DNA from: Haloferax marinisediminis | GTDB lineage: Archaea > Halobacteriota > Halobacteria > Halobacteriales > Haloferacaceae | Length of the DNA stretch: 64,000 bases | Direction of reading: 5' to 3' | Assembly: GCF_009674585.1 (NCBI RefSeq) | Contig: NZ_WKJP01000001.1 | Location: 2,046,001 to 2,110,000 of the forward strand | In this document: positions 52,563 to 59,857 of the stretch, piece after piece | Layout: every line of letters starts with the position of its first letter | Numbering within the stretch: position 1 is the stretch's first letter | Program-made: the position numbers and the translations under genes | Notes under the pieces: generated by a model | Database searches by the model: none | Told to the model about the DNA's origin: nothing | The model's input: the letters and a program-made list of their open reading frames with translations, nothing else

Positions 52563-53610
52563 TCCACGATTCACCATCGCACGGCGTGAACTCGGCAGTC
52601 TGCGAAAGGAGAAGACAATCGTCCTCGCGCTCGCCATTCAACTGTTCGTGGCGGCGTTCTCGTCGTTCCTCGTCGTCGGCCTCGTCTCGCTGTACGACCC
52701 CGGTGCAGGGACCTATCAGGTTGACGTCGCGGTCACTGGCGGTGAAGATGCAAACGACCTGCTCCGGGCGGTGAGCAGCGAGTCTGGTCTCACTGCACGT
52801 CCGTACGCGTCGACCGACGCCGCGATGACGGCCTTCGAGGAGCGCCAGGTAGACGCGGTCGTAGAGGCGTCAACTGGGCCTGATGGGCGAGTCCAACTCG
52901 TCGCAATCGCTCCCGACTCGGGTGTGGAGACGACTGCCGTCGTCGTCCGCCTGCGCGACGCACTTCGCGCACTGGAACGGACCGAGCGTTCCCAGCGGAG
53001 CGAGTTCCTGACGACGAACCCGCTTCCGGTCCCACCGGCGACGGAGTCGAGTCCGTACTTCAGCTTCACCTACACGGTGCTCGTCCCGCTCCTGTTGTTC
53101 CTCCCTGTGTTCATCGCAGGGTCACTCGTCGTGGACTCGCTCACCGAAGAAGTCGCCAGAGGGACACTCGAACTTCTTCGCGTCGCCCCCGTGAGCTTCT
53201 CGGCCGTCGTCGACGGTAAACTCCTCGCAGCCGGCGGACTGGCACCGATTCAGGCGGTGGCGTGGATGCTCCTCTTGCAACTGAACGGTACCGGAATCGA
53301 CAACATCACGTGGTTGTTCGGGATGGTCACCGGTCTCACAGCAGTCGTCGTCACGCTCGGTGCGACAGTCGCGATTACGGCACCCGACCGCCGGATTGCA
53401 CAACTCCTCTACTCACTCGGCGTTCTCCTCGTCTTCGCGGGAACGTCGCTCCTCCCGCTCAACCCCGCGAACACTGCGGCCCGATTGGCACTCGGCACTG
53501 CAGGCCTCGACGCCTATCTCGCCGTGATTGGCCTCGTCGTCGTCGGACTCGTCTCGCTTCTCGGCCTGCGTGTCGTCGTCGACGGTGCCGACCCGAACGA
53601 ACTCGGGTGA
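52555..53610 (+). CDS. ABC-2-type permease, second subunit
   Basis: A 351-residue permease with an N-terminal RRELGSLRKEKTIVLALAIQ helix, a large outside loop (about 45-170) and a C-terminal five-helix block including SLTEEVARGTLELLRVAPVS, the coupling helix of the NatB/ABC-2 family. No ATG lies in the right place. The TTG at 52555 overlaps the previous gene's end by eight bases and is the best start; a GTG at 52465 would overlap far more. Together with the ATPase and the first permease it forms one exporter, perhaps for Na+ or a drug as in NatAB-like systems. Confidence 0.83.
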   Translation: MGNPRFTIARRELGSLRKEKTIVLALAIQLFVAAFSSFLVVGLVSLYDPGAGTYQVDVAVTGGEDANDLLRAVSSESGLTARPYASTDAAMTAFEERQVDAVVEASTGPDGRVQLVAIAPDSGVETTAVVVRLRDALRALERTERSQRSEFLTTNPLPVPPATESSPYFSFTYTVLVPLLLFLPVFIAGSLVVDSLTEEVARGTLELLRVAPVSFSAVVDGKLLAAGGLAPIQAVAWMLLLQLNGTGIDNITWLFGMVTGLTAVVVTLGATVAITAPDRRIAQLLYSLGVLLVFAGTSLLPLNPANTAARLALGTAGLDAYLAVIGLVVVGLVSLLGLRVVVDGADPNELG

Positions 53611-53699
53611 CTCGTCGGGCCGATTCGGAGGTCGTATCGCGGACAGACCTGTGACGTTGCACCGGAAGGCGTACAAGCCCGGAGTTCAACGGGCGACAC

Positions 53700-54014
53700 A
53701 TGGGAATCGGAGGCACTGCGAAGAAACTCCAGAAAGTCGCAGAGATGGCCGAAGACGTCTACAAGAAGCTCAACGAACTTCGAGAGCAAATCGTCGAAGT
53801 CCGTGAGACTGTCGGCGAGACGAAGCAACGCGTCGACCGACTCGAAGCCGAAAACGCCGAGCAACGGGCGATTCTCGAAGCAATCGCCAAAGAGCAGGAC
53901 ATCGACACCGACGCGGTCATCGCAAACGCACACATCGCCGAAGCCGAAGAACCGGCCGAATCGGACGAATCGGACGAATCGGCGTCCGACGACACCGAGA
54001 CGACCGAAGAGTAA
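53700..54014 (+). CDS. DUF5798 family coiled-coil protein
   Basis: A 104-residue helical protein starting MGIGGTAKKLQKVAEMAEDV. Residues about 8-75 form a coiled coil with heptads (LNELREQIVEVRETVGETKQ). Residues 79-104 are an acidic Glu/Ser/Asp tail. I recognise the haloarchaeal DUF5798 family. Function unknown; the amphipathic start could contact membranes or nucleoid. It stands between the exporter operon and cysteine synthase. Confidence 0.78.
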   Translation: MGIGGTAKKLQKVAEMAEDVYKKLNELREQIVEVRETVGETKQRVDRLEAENAEQRAILEAIAKEQDIDTDAVIANAHIAEAEEPAESDESDESASDDTETTEE

Positions 54015-54063
54015 GGGACTGTTTTCTGCCCACCCCGCGGCAGGATGATAACGTTCAGGACAC

Positions 54064-54080
54064 GGGGCAACATTTGCCCC
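54064..54080. promoter_or_regulatory. Palindrome immediately before cysteine synthase
   Basis: GGGGCAA-CAT-TTGCCCC is a perfect seven-base inverted repeat ending three bases before the ATG at 54084. A TATA-like GATAACG (about 54046-54052) would place the start of transcription inside it, so it can be an operator or a 5' hairpin. Confidence 0.6.
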
Positions 54081-54083
54081 AGT

Positions 54084-55064
54084 ATGACCACGCACCGCGA
54101 ACCCCTCGACTCGGTGCTCGACACCGTTGGCGAGACACCACTCGTCAGGGTCCACGCGTCCCCCGACGAGGTTCCCGTCTACGCCAAACTCGAGTCGTTC
54201 AACCCCGGCGCGAGCGTCAAAGACCGCATCGGGAAGTACATGCTCGAACGGATGCTCGAATCGGGTGATTTGCCCGAGGGTGGGACCATCGTCGAACCGA
54301 CTGCCGGCAACACCGGTATCGGCCTCGCCGTCGCTGCAGGGCAACTCGGCATCCGTGCGGTGTTCGTCGTCCCCGAGCGATTCAGCGTCGAGAAACAGAC
54401 GCTCATGCGCGCCCTCGGCGCCGACGTCGTGAACACGCCCACCGAAGACGGCATGGGTGGGGCCATCGACCGAGCACACCAACTCGCCGAAGAACTTGAC
54501 GACGCTGTCGTCCCACAGCAGTTCTCCAACCCGCTCAACCCCGAAGCGCACTACGAGACCACGGCACCAGAGGTGTACGACGCACTCGACGGCGAAGTCG
54601 GTGCCCTCGTCGCCGGATGTGGAACCGCTGGAACACTGATGGGGATGGCCCGCTACGGCCGCGAGAATCACGAATCCACGTTCGTCACCGCCGTCGAACC
54701 CGTGGGGTCACTCTACTCGACGCTTCACGGCCGCGACGTCGAAGAGGGTGCGTACAAGACCGAGGGTATCGGGACGCACAATCCCGCGACGAACGAGTTG
54801 TTCGACCCCGATTTGGTGGACGAAATCGTCCAAATCGGCGACCGTGAGACGCACGCTGAGATGCAACGACTCGCCACAGAAGAGGGCCACCTCGTCGCGT
54901 CCAGTTCCGCAGCAAACAGTCTCGCTGCGCTCGACGTGGCCGAGCGTGCTGCTGCCGGCGAACTCGACTTGCCGTACGACTCTGTCGTGACGGTGTTCCC
55001 CGACTCGTCAGAGCGATACCTCTCGAAGGGCGTCTACGGCGACTTCGACTCCTGGGAAGGGTAA
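54084..55064 (+). CDS. cysK: Cysteine synthase family PLP enzyme
   Basis: A 326-residue PLP beta-family enzyme. The cofactor Lys is Lys46 in NPGASVKDRIG. The phosphate/substrate loop is PTAGNTGIGLA and the PLP-phosphate-binding loop is GCGTAGTLMGMA. The family's EGIGTHNPATNEL is recognisable. It makes cysteine from O-acetyl- or O-phospho-serine and sulfide, or acts as cystathionine beta-synthase; by sequence cysteine synthase is most likely. The start is the ATG at 54084. A palindrome sits directly upstream. Confidence 0.9.
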   Translation: MTTHREPLDSVLDTVGETPLVRVHASPDEVPVYAKLESFNPGASVKDRIGKYMLERMLESGDLPEGGTIVEPTAGNTGIGLAVAAGQLGIRAVFVVPERFSVEKQTLMRALGADVVNTPTEDGMGGAIDRAHQLAEELDDAVVPQQFSNPLNPEAHYETTAPEVYDALDGEVGALVAGCGTAGTLMGMARYGRENHESTFVTAVEPVGSLYSTLHGRDVEEGAYKTEGIGTHNPATNELFDPDLVDEIVQIGDRETHAEMQRLATEEGHLVASSSAANSLAALDVAERAAAGELDLPYDSVVTVFPDSSERYLSKGVYGDFDSWEG

Positions 55065-55088
55065 GACGACCTCACGGGTAGTCTGTCG

Positions 55089-55511
55089 TCAGACGGCGAG
55101 TCTGGCGTGTTCGACCTTGTAACACAGGTCCTGGACGAATTCGAGACCTGCTTCTTTGGCCCGCGCTGCGGCCTCGTCGTCGCGGATACCGAGTTGGAGC
55201 CAGACTGCGTTGACGTCACCGCGCGTTGCTGCGCGTTCGATTGCAGCGTCGACGACACCACCCGCCTCCTTGGACGGCCGGAACACGTTGACGAGGTCGA
55301 CGTCTTCTTCGACGTCTGCCAGCGAGTCGTACGCCTTCTCTCCCAGAACTTCGTCGTGATACGGATTGACCGGGATGACTCGATAGCCGTGGCGCTGCAT
55401 GTACGCCGGAATCTCGTGCGCGGCCTTCCCCGGCGTGGCCGAACAGCCGACGACTGCGATGGTCTCGTAGTCGAGCACTGCGCGAAGTTCGTCGGTATTC
55501 GTGATGGACAT
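55089..55511 (-). CDS. CoA-binding (YccU-like) protein
   Basis: A 140-residue Rossmann-type protein: IAVVGCSATPGKAAHEIPAY near residue 18, then YRVIPVNPYHDEVLGEKAYD, DVDLVNVFRPSKEA and AVWLQLGIRDDEAAARAKEA. The order matches stand-alone CoA-binding proteins of the YccU family, which look like the first domain of acetyl-CoA synthetase (ADP). Their cellular role is unclear. The start is the ATG at 55511; the longer frame upstream is Arg-rich and unlikely. Convergent with cysK. Confidence 0.9.
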   Translation of the reverse strand: MSITNTDELRAVLDYETIAVVGCSATPGKAAHEIPAYMQRHGYRVIPVNPYHDEVLGEKAYDSLADVEEDVDLVNVFRPSKEAGGVVDAAIERAATRGDVNAVWLQLGIRDDEAAARAKEAGLEFVQDLCYKVEHARLAV

Positions 55512-55628
55512 AGCTACACGAACGCGGTTCGTGGCTAAAAGACTCGGGCGAGCGTGCGTCGCTCGTGCAGTCACACGTGACGTCGATATCTGCTGGAGCG
55601 ACGCTCGACCGTCGGTAGGCCTGCGTCG

Positions 55629-56240
55629 TCAGTCGCTAGCGAGGCGAACGCTCGGCTCTGCGTCTTCGTAGGTCGTGATGATACCGTCGAACAGCTGTTT
55701 GATGGTGTTCATCGTTCGGTCGTCGTGAGCGTCCGCGTCGATCGCGAACAGTCCCAGTCCACCGACGCTCTGGATGCGACCGGTGAAGACGTGGAGGAAG
55801 CGGAACACGGTCTGGAGGTCGGCGTACATGAGGAGCGTCGACAGTGAGTGGAGCATGATGCGATTTTGCTCGAGGCCGCGCTCCTGGTAGTACTCCTGTA
55901 GCACCTCGGAGAGTTTGATTCCGATTCCAGTCATATCGACCGGCGAGGAGGTGTACTTGATTCGGTCGTCGTCGCGGACTTCGCCGACTCCCTGTTGTCT
56001 GGTGACGCAGTCGACGACCGACACCGGTTTGTCTTCGTAATCGACCCGTTTTGCGAAGTCCTTGAGGACGCGGTCTGCCCCGTCTTTCGTCGTGACGATG
56101 ATGGCACCTTCACCGTGTTCGGTTCCCTCCGCGAGAATATCGAGAGCCAACGACCGCTTGCCAGTCAGCGGTGGGCCACTAATCAGAAGATTCGTCCCCG
56201 GCTCGACCTCGACGCCGAGTTCCGAGCCAAGGTCATACAT
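55629..56240 (-). CDS. RecA/KaiC-like protein with degenerate nucleotide site
   Basis: A 203-residue protein with the fold of haloarchaeal KaiC/RAD55-type ATPases. The Walker A region is SGPPLTGKRS: the Ser/Thr after GK is replaced by Arg30's neighbour Arg29. At the Walker B position RIMLHSLSTLL has His131 where Asp is expected. Nucleotide hydrolysis is therefore doubtful, and it may act as a sensor or scaffold. It has a TATA-less start at 56240 and stands alone. The superfamily is fairly sure; the role is unknown. Confidence 0.72.
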   Translation of the reverse strand: MYDLGSELGVEVEPGTNLLISGPPLTGKRSLALDILAEGTEHGEGAIIVTTKDGADRVLKDFAKRVDYEDKPVSVVDCVTRQQGVGEVRDDDRIKYTSSPVDMTGIGIKLSEVLQEYYQERGLEQNRIMLHSLSTLLMYADLQTVFRFLHVFTGRIQSVGGLGLFAIDADAHDDRTMNTIKQLFDGIITTYEDAEPSVRLASD

Positions 56241-56411
56241 ACGAGTACCTCGGCTCAGTAGGGTCGACTCCGAGGTGTACTAACGCATGACGCTTCCGCT
56301 CGCCGGGGGTCATCGGATAGTACGACCATTCGGTGAGCCGGTAATATTCTTTTTGATTGGTGTGAGGATATTTCACTCATCTTTCCTGTCAATGAAATAA
56401 TCCGATAGTTC

Positions 56412-57260
56412 TCAGATGGCGAGGAGTGTCGTCGCACGGCCGACGATGAACGCGAAGGAGGCGAGGAGCATCCCTTGTTTGAGTCGGCGCTGGGCGACAC
56501 TCGGGTTCTCGAACGACTGTGCCGACGCGACCAGCATCACACCGTCGGCGGGAACGACCAACCCGAGGTACGCGAGTCCGAACTCACCGTTGAGGAATGG
56601 AACTGCACTCGCAGCGACGGCGACGACGAGGACAGCGACCCCTAACCAGAGAGACGGTCGCTCACCGACCACGATGGGGAGGGTTCGAAGCCCCTCTTCT
56701 CTGTCGCCGGCGATGTCTTCGACGTCTTTGACGATTTCACGAGTGAGCGTCGCAAGTGCGGCGAGGATACAGAGGACGAGCGCACCCAGCGGGTTGCCGA
56801 TTGCTGCGCCACCGAACAGGAACGTCGACCCCGTGAGCGCAGCGACGACGACGTTTCCGACTCCGGGGAGTCCCTTGAAGAACTCCGTGTACGCGAGGAG
56901 TGCGACGAGGTTCACCACTGCGATGGCGATGGCGACGAGCGGGAGTACGAGCGCCGACACGACGGCGCCGCCGAACAGCGCGACGCTGAACCACTTGGCT
57001 TCGGCCGCCGTGACTGCACCACGTGGGATGGGTCGGTCCGGGCGATTGATGCGGTCGATGTCGCGGTCGAAGTAGTCGTTGACCGCGTTCCCTGCGCCCG
57101 TCGCAAAGACCGTCGCGAGGACAGCCGCGACGACTGCGAGGGTGTCGCTGAGTGTCGCGCCGGCGACGAACGCCCCCGTGAACGTGAGGACGCCCGCGGC
57201 GATCGCGTTCCCTGGCCGGGTGAGTTCGACGAACCCGCTCGCCCGCGCTCCGAGAGACAT
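56412..57260 (-). CDS. ubiA: UbiA-family prenyltransferase (digeranylgeranylglyceryl phosphate synthase-like)
   Basis: A 282-residue membrane enzyme with about eight helices. The first Asp-rich motif is NAVNDYFDRDIDRINRPDRP near residue 62 and the second is REIVKDVEDIAGDREEGLRT near residue 172. The match to archaeal UbiA enzymes that make digeranylgeranylglyceryl phosphate, the second ether bond of archaeal lipids, is good. The start at 57260 has a TATA-like element 24-32 bases upstream. Lipid synthesis rather than quinone synthesis is inferred from the motif spacing and from menA being separate. Confidence 0.85.
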   Translation of the reverse strand: MSLGARASGFVELTRPGNAIAAGVLTFTGAFVAGATLSDTLAVVAAVLATVFATGAGNAVNDYFDRDIDRINRPDRPIPRGAVTAAEAKWFSVALFGGAVVSALVLPLVAIAIAVVNLVALLAYTEFFKGLPGVGNVVVAALTGSTFLFGGAAIGNPLGALVLCILAALATLTREIVKDVEDIAGDREEGLRTLPIVVGERPSLWLGVAVLVVAVAASAVPFLNGEFGLAYLGLVVPADGVMLVASAQSFENPSVAQRRLKQGMLLASFAFIVGRATTLLAI

Positions 57261-57283
57261 ACCGGGTAGTGTTCGGACGCCCC

Positions 57284-57292
57284 GTATAAATC
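57284..57292 (-). promoter_or_regulatory. TATA-like box, ubiA
   Basis: On the minus strand GATTTATAC lies 24-32 bases before the start at 57260. Confidence 0.5.
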
Positions 57293-57319
57293 GCGCGGAG
57301 TCGCCGCCGCGAATCAATT

Positions 57320-57329
57320 CATTTAAACA
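57320..57329 (+). promoter_or_regulatory. TATA-like box, tRNA-Arg
   Basis: CATTTAAACA lies 26-35 bases before the first base of the tRNA (57355), the expected spacing. Confidence 0.5.
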
Positions 57330-57354
57330 TGACCGCAGCACACGATTGAATGTA

Positions 57355-57429
57355 GGGCGCTTAGCTCAGTCTGGACAGAGTGCTTGGCTTCGGACCAAGT
57401 TGCCGTGGGTTCAAATCCTGCAGCGCCCA
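57355..57429 (+). tRNA. tRNA-Arg (anticodon TCG)
   Basis: A complete cloverleaf. The acceptor stem pairs GGGCGCT with AGCGCCC. The D arm is GCTC...GAGT, and the anticodon arm is CTTGG-CTTCGGA-CCAAG with TCG at 34-36. The T arm is GTGGG-TTCAAAT-CCTGC with two G-T wobbles. The discriminator base is A, and no CCA is encoded. It reads CGA/CGG-type Arg codons. The last 17 bases are repeated about 116 bases downstream, followed by hairpins. Confidence 0.95.
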
Positions 57430-57546
57430 TGATTCTTCCGCGAACAACGTGAGCGGAGAATCATCTCCGCGAAGGATTTGAATTAGACCGGGGTTCTGCG
57501 CGAAGCGCAGGTTCTCGGGCGTAGTTCACAATCCTGCAGCGCCCAT
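57414..57546. repeat. tRNA 3'-end direct repeat with hairpin cluster (att-like scar)
   Basis: AATCCTGCAGCGCCCAT occurs at 57414-57430 (tRNA end) and exactly at 57530-57546; allowing a one-base insertion the match extends five bases further left. Between them are a seven-base stem GCGGAGA-ATCA-TCTCCGC (57453-57470), an alternative stem pairing 57430-57441 with 57453-57463, and CTGCGC-GAA-GCGCAG (57496-57510). GGATTTGAA at 57474-57482 is the reverse of TTCAAATCC in the T arm. Confidence 0.8.
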
Positions 57547-57696
57547 CTTCCTTCGACGAACCAACCTACGCAGAGACCCGTCTCCGTAGATGGAATGTGG
57601 GTCTTCGTCTAGTACCGATTTCCCGTGAGTCCACCCGTGACGAGTCTTCGATTCGACTACTCCACACCAACGAGTGCTGTGGACGCGCCCCCCGCC

Positions 57697-58422
57697 TCAC
57701 CCACCCACCCACGGAACCACAACCTCAGCAAGTCGTCGATGCGCTTCGTCGTACGAAATCGAAGCAGGCGAATCCCCGCGCTGGCCTCGATACGAACCGA
57801 ACTGCGTGTGGTTCATCCCCTGAACCTCGTGGCTCGTCGCGGTCGGTGGTAATCGTGCCTGCGCCGCTTGGTAGTTCTCGCGGTCGAGGACAGTATCTGC
57901 GCTCCCGGTGACGCTCAGGACAGCAACCGACTGGTTGCTCAGGTCCACGTTACAGTAGGATGCGAACAGGAGGAGGCCCTGTACCTCGTGTGAACTGGCG
58001 TACTGGCAGGCGGCAACGCCCCCAAGTGAATGACCACCGACGAACCACGTCTGAATCGCGGGGTTGCGACGCTGAATCGTCGCAGCGGCATCGGTGTCGA
58101 GGAGTGCAGTGTTGAGTGGCATCTCCGGAATGAACACCGTGACGTTCGTCTGTTTGACCACCGGTGCGAACGTACTGTAGTAGGCGTCAGGAGCGACACG
58201 ACCACCCGGATAGAACACGAGCCCAACAGTCGAGTCGGCATTCACGGGAGAGAGGACGTGGACACCATCTGTCGTCTCGACGGAGACCTGTGGGTCGTCC
58301 ACGACCTCTTGGACCGACGACGGCGTTCCGTGATACGGAACCGAGAAGTAGAGTGCTGCACCGCCGCCGAGGACGATAAAAACGACAAACACGACGACGG
58401 CCCCTCGTTTCCACCGACTCAT
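57697..58422 (-). CDS. Membrane-anchored alpha/beta hydrolase
   Basis: A 241-residue protein with one N-terminal helix (about residues 7-28) and an alpha/beta-hydrolase domain outside the membrane. The nucleophile elbow is GGHSLGGVAA (near residue 128). The catalytic His is in GMNHTQFGSYRGQRGD and an Asp is in TGSADTVLDRE. This matches the 'alpha/beta hydrolase 5' type of small lipoprotein-like hydrolases. The substrate is unknown. A TATA-like element (58448-58454) and a small hairpin (58425-58438) precede the start. Confidence 0.85.
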   Translation of the reverse strand: MSRWKRGAVVVFVVFIVLGGGAALYFSVPYHGTPSSVQEVVDDPQVSVETTDGVHVLSPVNADSTVGLVFYPGGRVAPDAYYSTFAPVVKQTNVTVFIPEMPLNTALLDTDAAATIQRRNPAIQTWFVGGHSLGGVAACQYASSHEVQGLLLFASYCNVDLSNQSVAVLSVTGSADTVLDRENYQAAQARLPPTATSHEVQGMNHTQFGSYRGQRGDSPASISYDEAHRRLAEVVVPWVGG

Positions 58423-58478
58423 ATCGTTCGAAAGAACGTGTCACGTGTATAAACAGTAGCTGGTTGGTGAACGATTCA

Positions 58479-58982
58479 CTATTCGCTCACCGGCGTTCGC
58501 TCGGCGGGCGATTCCAACTCCGAGTTCACTGACCCCTCCGCATCGTACAACTTCACCATCCGGTCGAAGAACACGAACATGAACACCATCGACACACACA
58601 GTCCACCCGCTGTTCGAAGCCGCTGACGTTTCACGGCCGCACGCAACGTGTACAGATTGGCCATCGCACCGAGTGCAGTAATCCCGACGGCACCCGTCTC
58701 GGACAGCAACCCACGTTCGAGCCACACCTGCTCGCCTAAGACGACGCGAGTCGCCCACGCGTCGTCTGTCTCTGGTGGTGAGACCACGGCGAGGTTCGCG
58801 AAGATCGAGAGGAGCGCCACGGCCAACAGTGGCCGGCTTCGGCGGTAAATCGCCGCAATGAACACGGGATAGAGTGCCACGAACGCCCAGACACTCCGGG
58901 GATTCGCGTGCGGACTCCAGAACACGTCGTCGACGAACTCACCAACAGTCCCTCTGTGTTGGATTTCACCCTCGGCCGTCAT
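58479..58982 (-). CDS. DUF6653-like membrane protein
   Basis: A 167-residue protein. The soluble start holds DDVFWSPHANPRSVWAFVAL, where FW.H.NP.S.W is the pattern I associate with DUF6653. Four hydrophobic segments follow, separated by PETDDAWATRVVLGEQVW. The start is the ATG at 58982; the upstream frame is Arg/Ser-rich. Function unknown. It lies upstream of the alpha/beta hydrolase gene on the same strand, with a 56-base gap that holds the latter's own TATA. Confidence 0.65.
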   Translation of the reverse strand: MTAEGEIQHRGTVGEFVDDVFWSPHANPRSVWAFVALYPVFIAAIYRRSRPLLAVALLSIFANLAVVSPPETDDAWATRVVLGEQVWLERGLLSETGAVGITALGAMANLYTLRAAVKRQRLRTAGGLCVSMVFMFVFFDRMVKLYDAEGSVNSELESPAERTPVSE

Positions 58983-59152
58983 CGTGGTAAAACTACGGCA
59001 GGATGGCGAATAAAGACGACTGGCCAACGGGTTCAGACGCCCGTCGGGTGTCGACGCTGTTTACTGATCACGATGCAACTCGGCAGTACGTCCCCCTTCA
59101 ACCAGTCACAGAGAAATCAAAATAGTGCGCCAGTTACGCGGAGGGGAAGGCT

Positions 59153-59159
59153 CTTATAC
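59153..59159 (+). promoter_or_regulatory. TATA-like box, DUF1059 gene
   Basis: CTTATAC lies 26-32 bases before the ATG at 59185. The ATG at 59166 is out of frame, so the box helps fix the start. Confidence 0.5.
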
Positions 59160-59184
59160 TGTCCAATGAAGCCGAAATTAGCAC

Positions 59185-59415
59185 ATGAAGCACTGCTCGC
59201 ATCCCGGTTGTTCGTGGCAGGCAATCGCCCCCTCTGCGGATGCTGCACTGACACAGTACGCTGAACACCTCGTCGAAGAACACTCCCGAACGGTCGACGT
59301 GGACATCCCGGACGGTATGGTCCAAATCAAACTCCACGAGGACGCAGAGTGGATTACCACGACGTTCGAAGAGGCACGGGAACTCCACGACTCGGTCGAC
59401 GACGAGTACGAGTAA
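59185..59415 (+). CDS. DUF1059 domain small protein
   Basis: A 76-residue protein. MKHCSHPGCSWQAIAPSADA with the following HLVEEHS shows the DUF1059 pattern (C..PGC.W.A.A...D........H...H), a small presumed metal-binding domain with unknown role. The second half is mixed strand/helix and acidic. Probably cytoplasmic. The Cys and His spacing suggests one zinc. Confidence 0.72.
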   Translation: MKHCSHPGCSWQAIAPSADAALTQYAEHLVEEHSRTVDVDIPDGMVQIKLHEDAEWITTTFEEARELHDSVDDEYE

Positions 59416-59857
59416 TCCGAGTCTTTTCGTGGCTACTCTTTCGACCTCGGCCACGTCGATGGAATGTCGCTCCCATCCTCAACCGAGAGGCAACCTTCAA
59501 ACTTCGCAAACGTCGGGTTCTGTACGAACTTCCCTCCGAGAACCGTCTCACCCAACCCGAATTTCGTAGGGGTTCCACACTGGGACAGCCTGTTGTCGTG
59601 AATCGTCCCGGGGCGCTGGGTGGGTAAGCGCAGACGACCGTCCAGACCACGCCACCCATCTACCTCTTCTTCGACGAACCGACGGAGTGGTTTCGACATC
59701 CCTACAACCCAGTTAGGGAGTCAGTACGAGCGACCGTGCGGGGGTTCTTCCGGACTGACTACTCGTCCGTTTTATGGCTCGTCTGTCCAGTATTCTTCGA
59801 CTTGCTCAGGATAGACGATATATAACAATACAGTCTGTCTTGGAATATCCATACGAG
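59416..59857. other. 442-base region without a safe gene
   Basis: Less GC-rich than the rest of the window. A minus-strand frame at 59433-59699 (88 residues) has a balanced, not acidic, composition and no recognised motif, so it is probably not a gene, or it is a remnant. The right end holds the TATA of the GNAT gene. I see no RNA structure. Confidence 0.5.
59817..59826 (+). promoter_or_regulatory. TATA box deciding the GNAT gene start
   Basis: GATATATAAC lies 32-41 bases before the ATG at 59858. Longer frames that begin at 59774 run through it, so 59858 is the likely start, with a leader of under about 10 bases. Confidence 0.6.

Noticed and set aside
57491-57546. Second tRNA after tRNA-Arg
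   Set aside because: Only the 3' T-arm/acceptor end is repeated; there is no matching 5' acceptor strand, D arm or anticodon arm.
59433-59699. 88-residue minus-strand frame in the 59.4-59.9 kb gap
   Set aside because: Composition is not halophilic and no family is recognised; kept only as a note in the gap entry.
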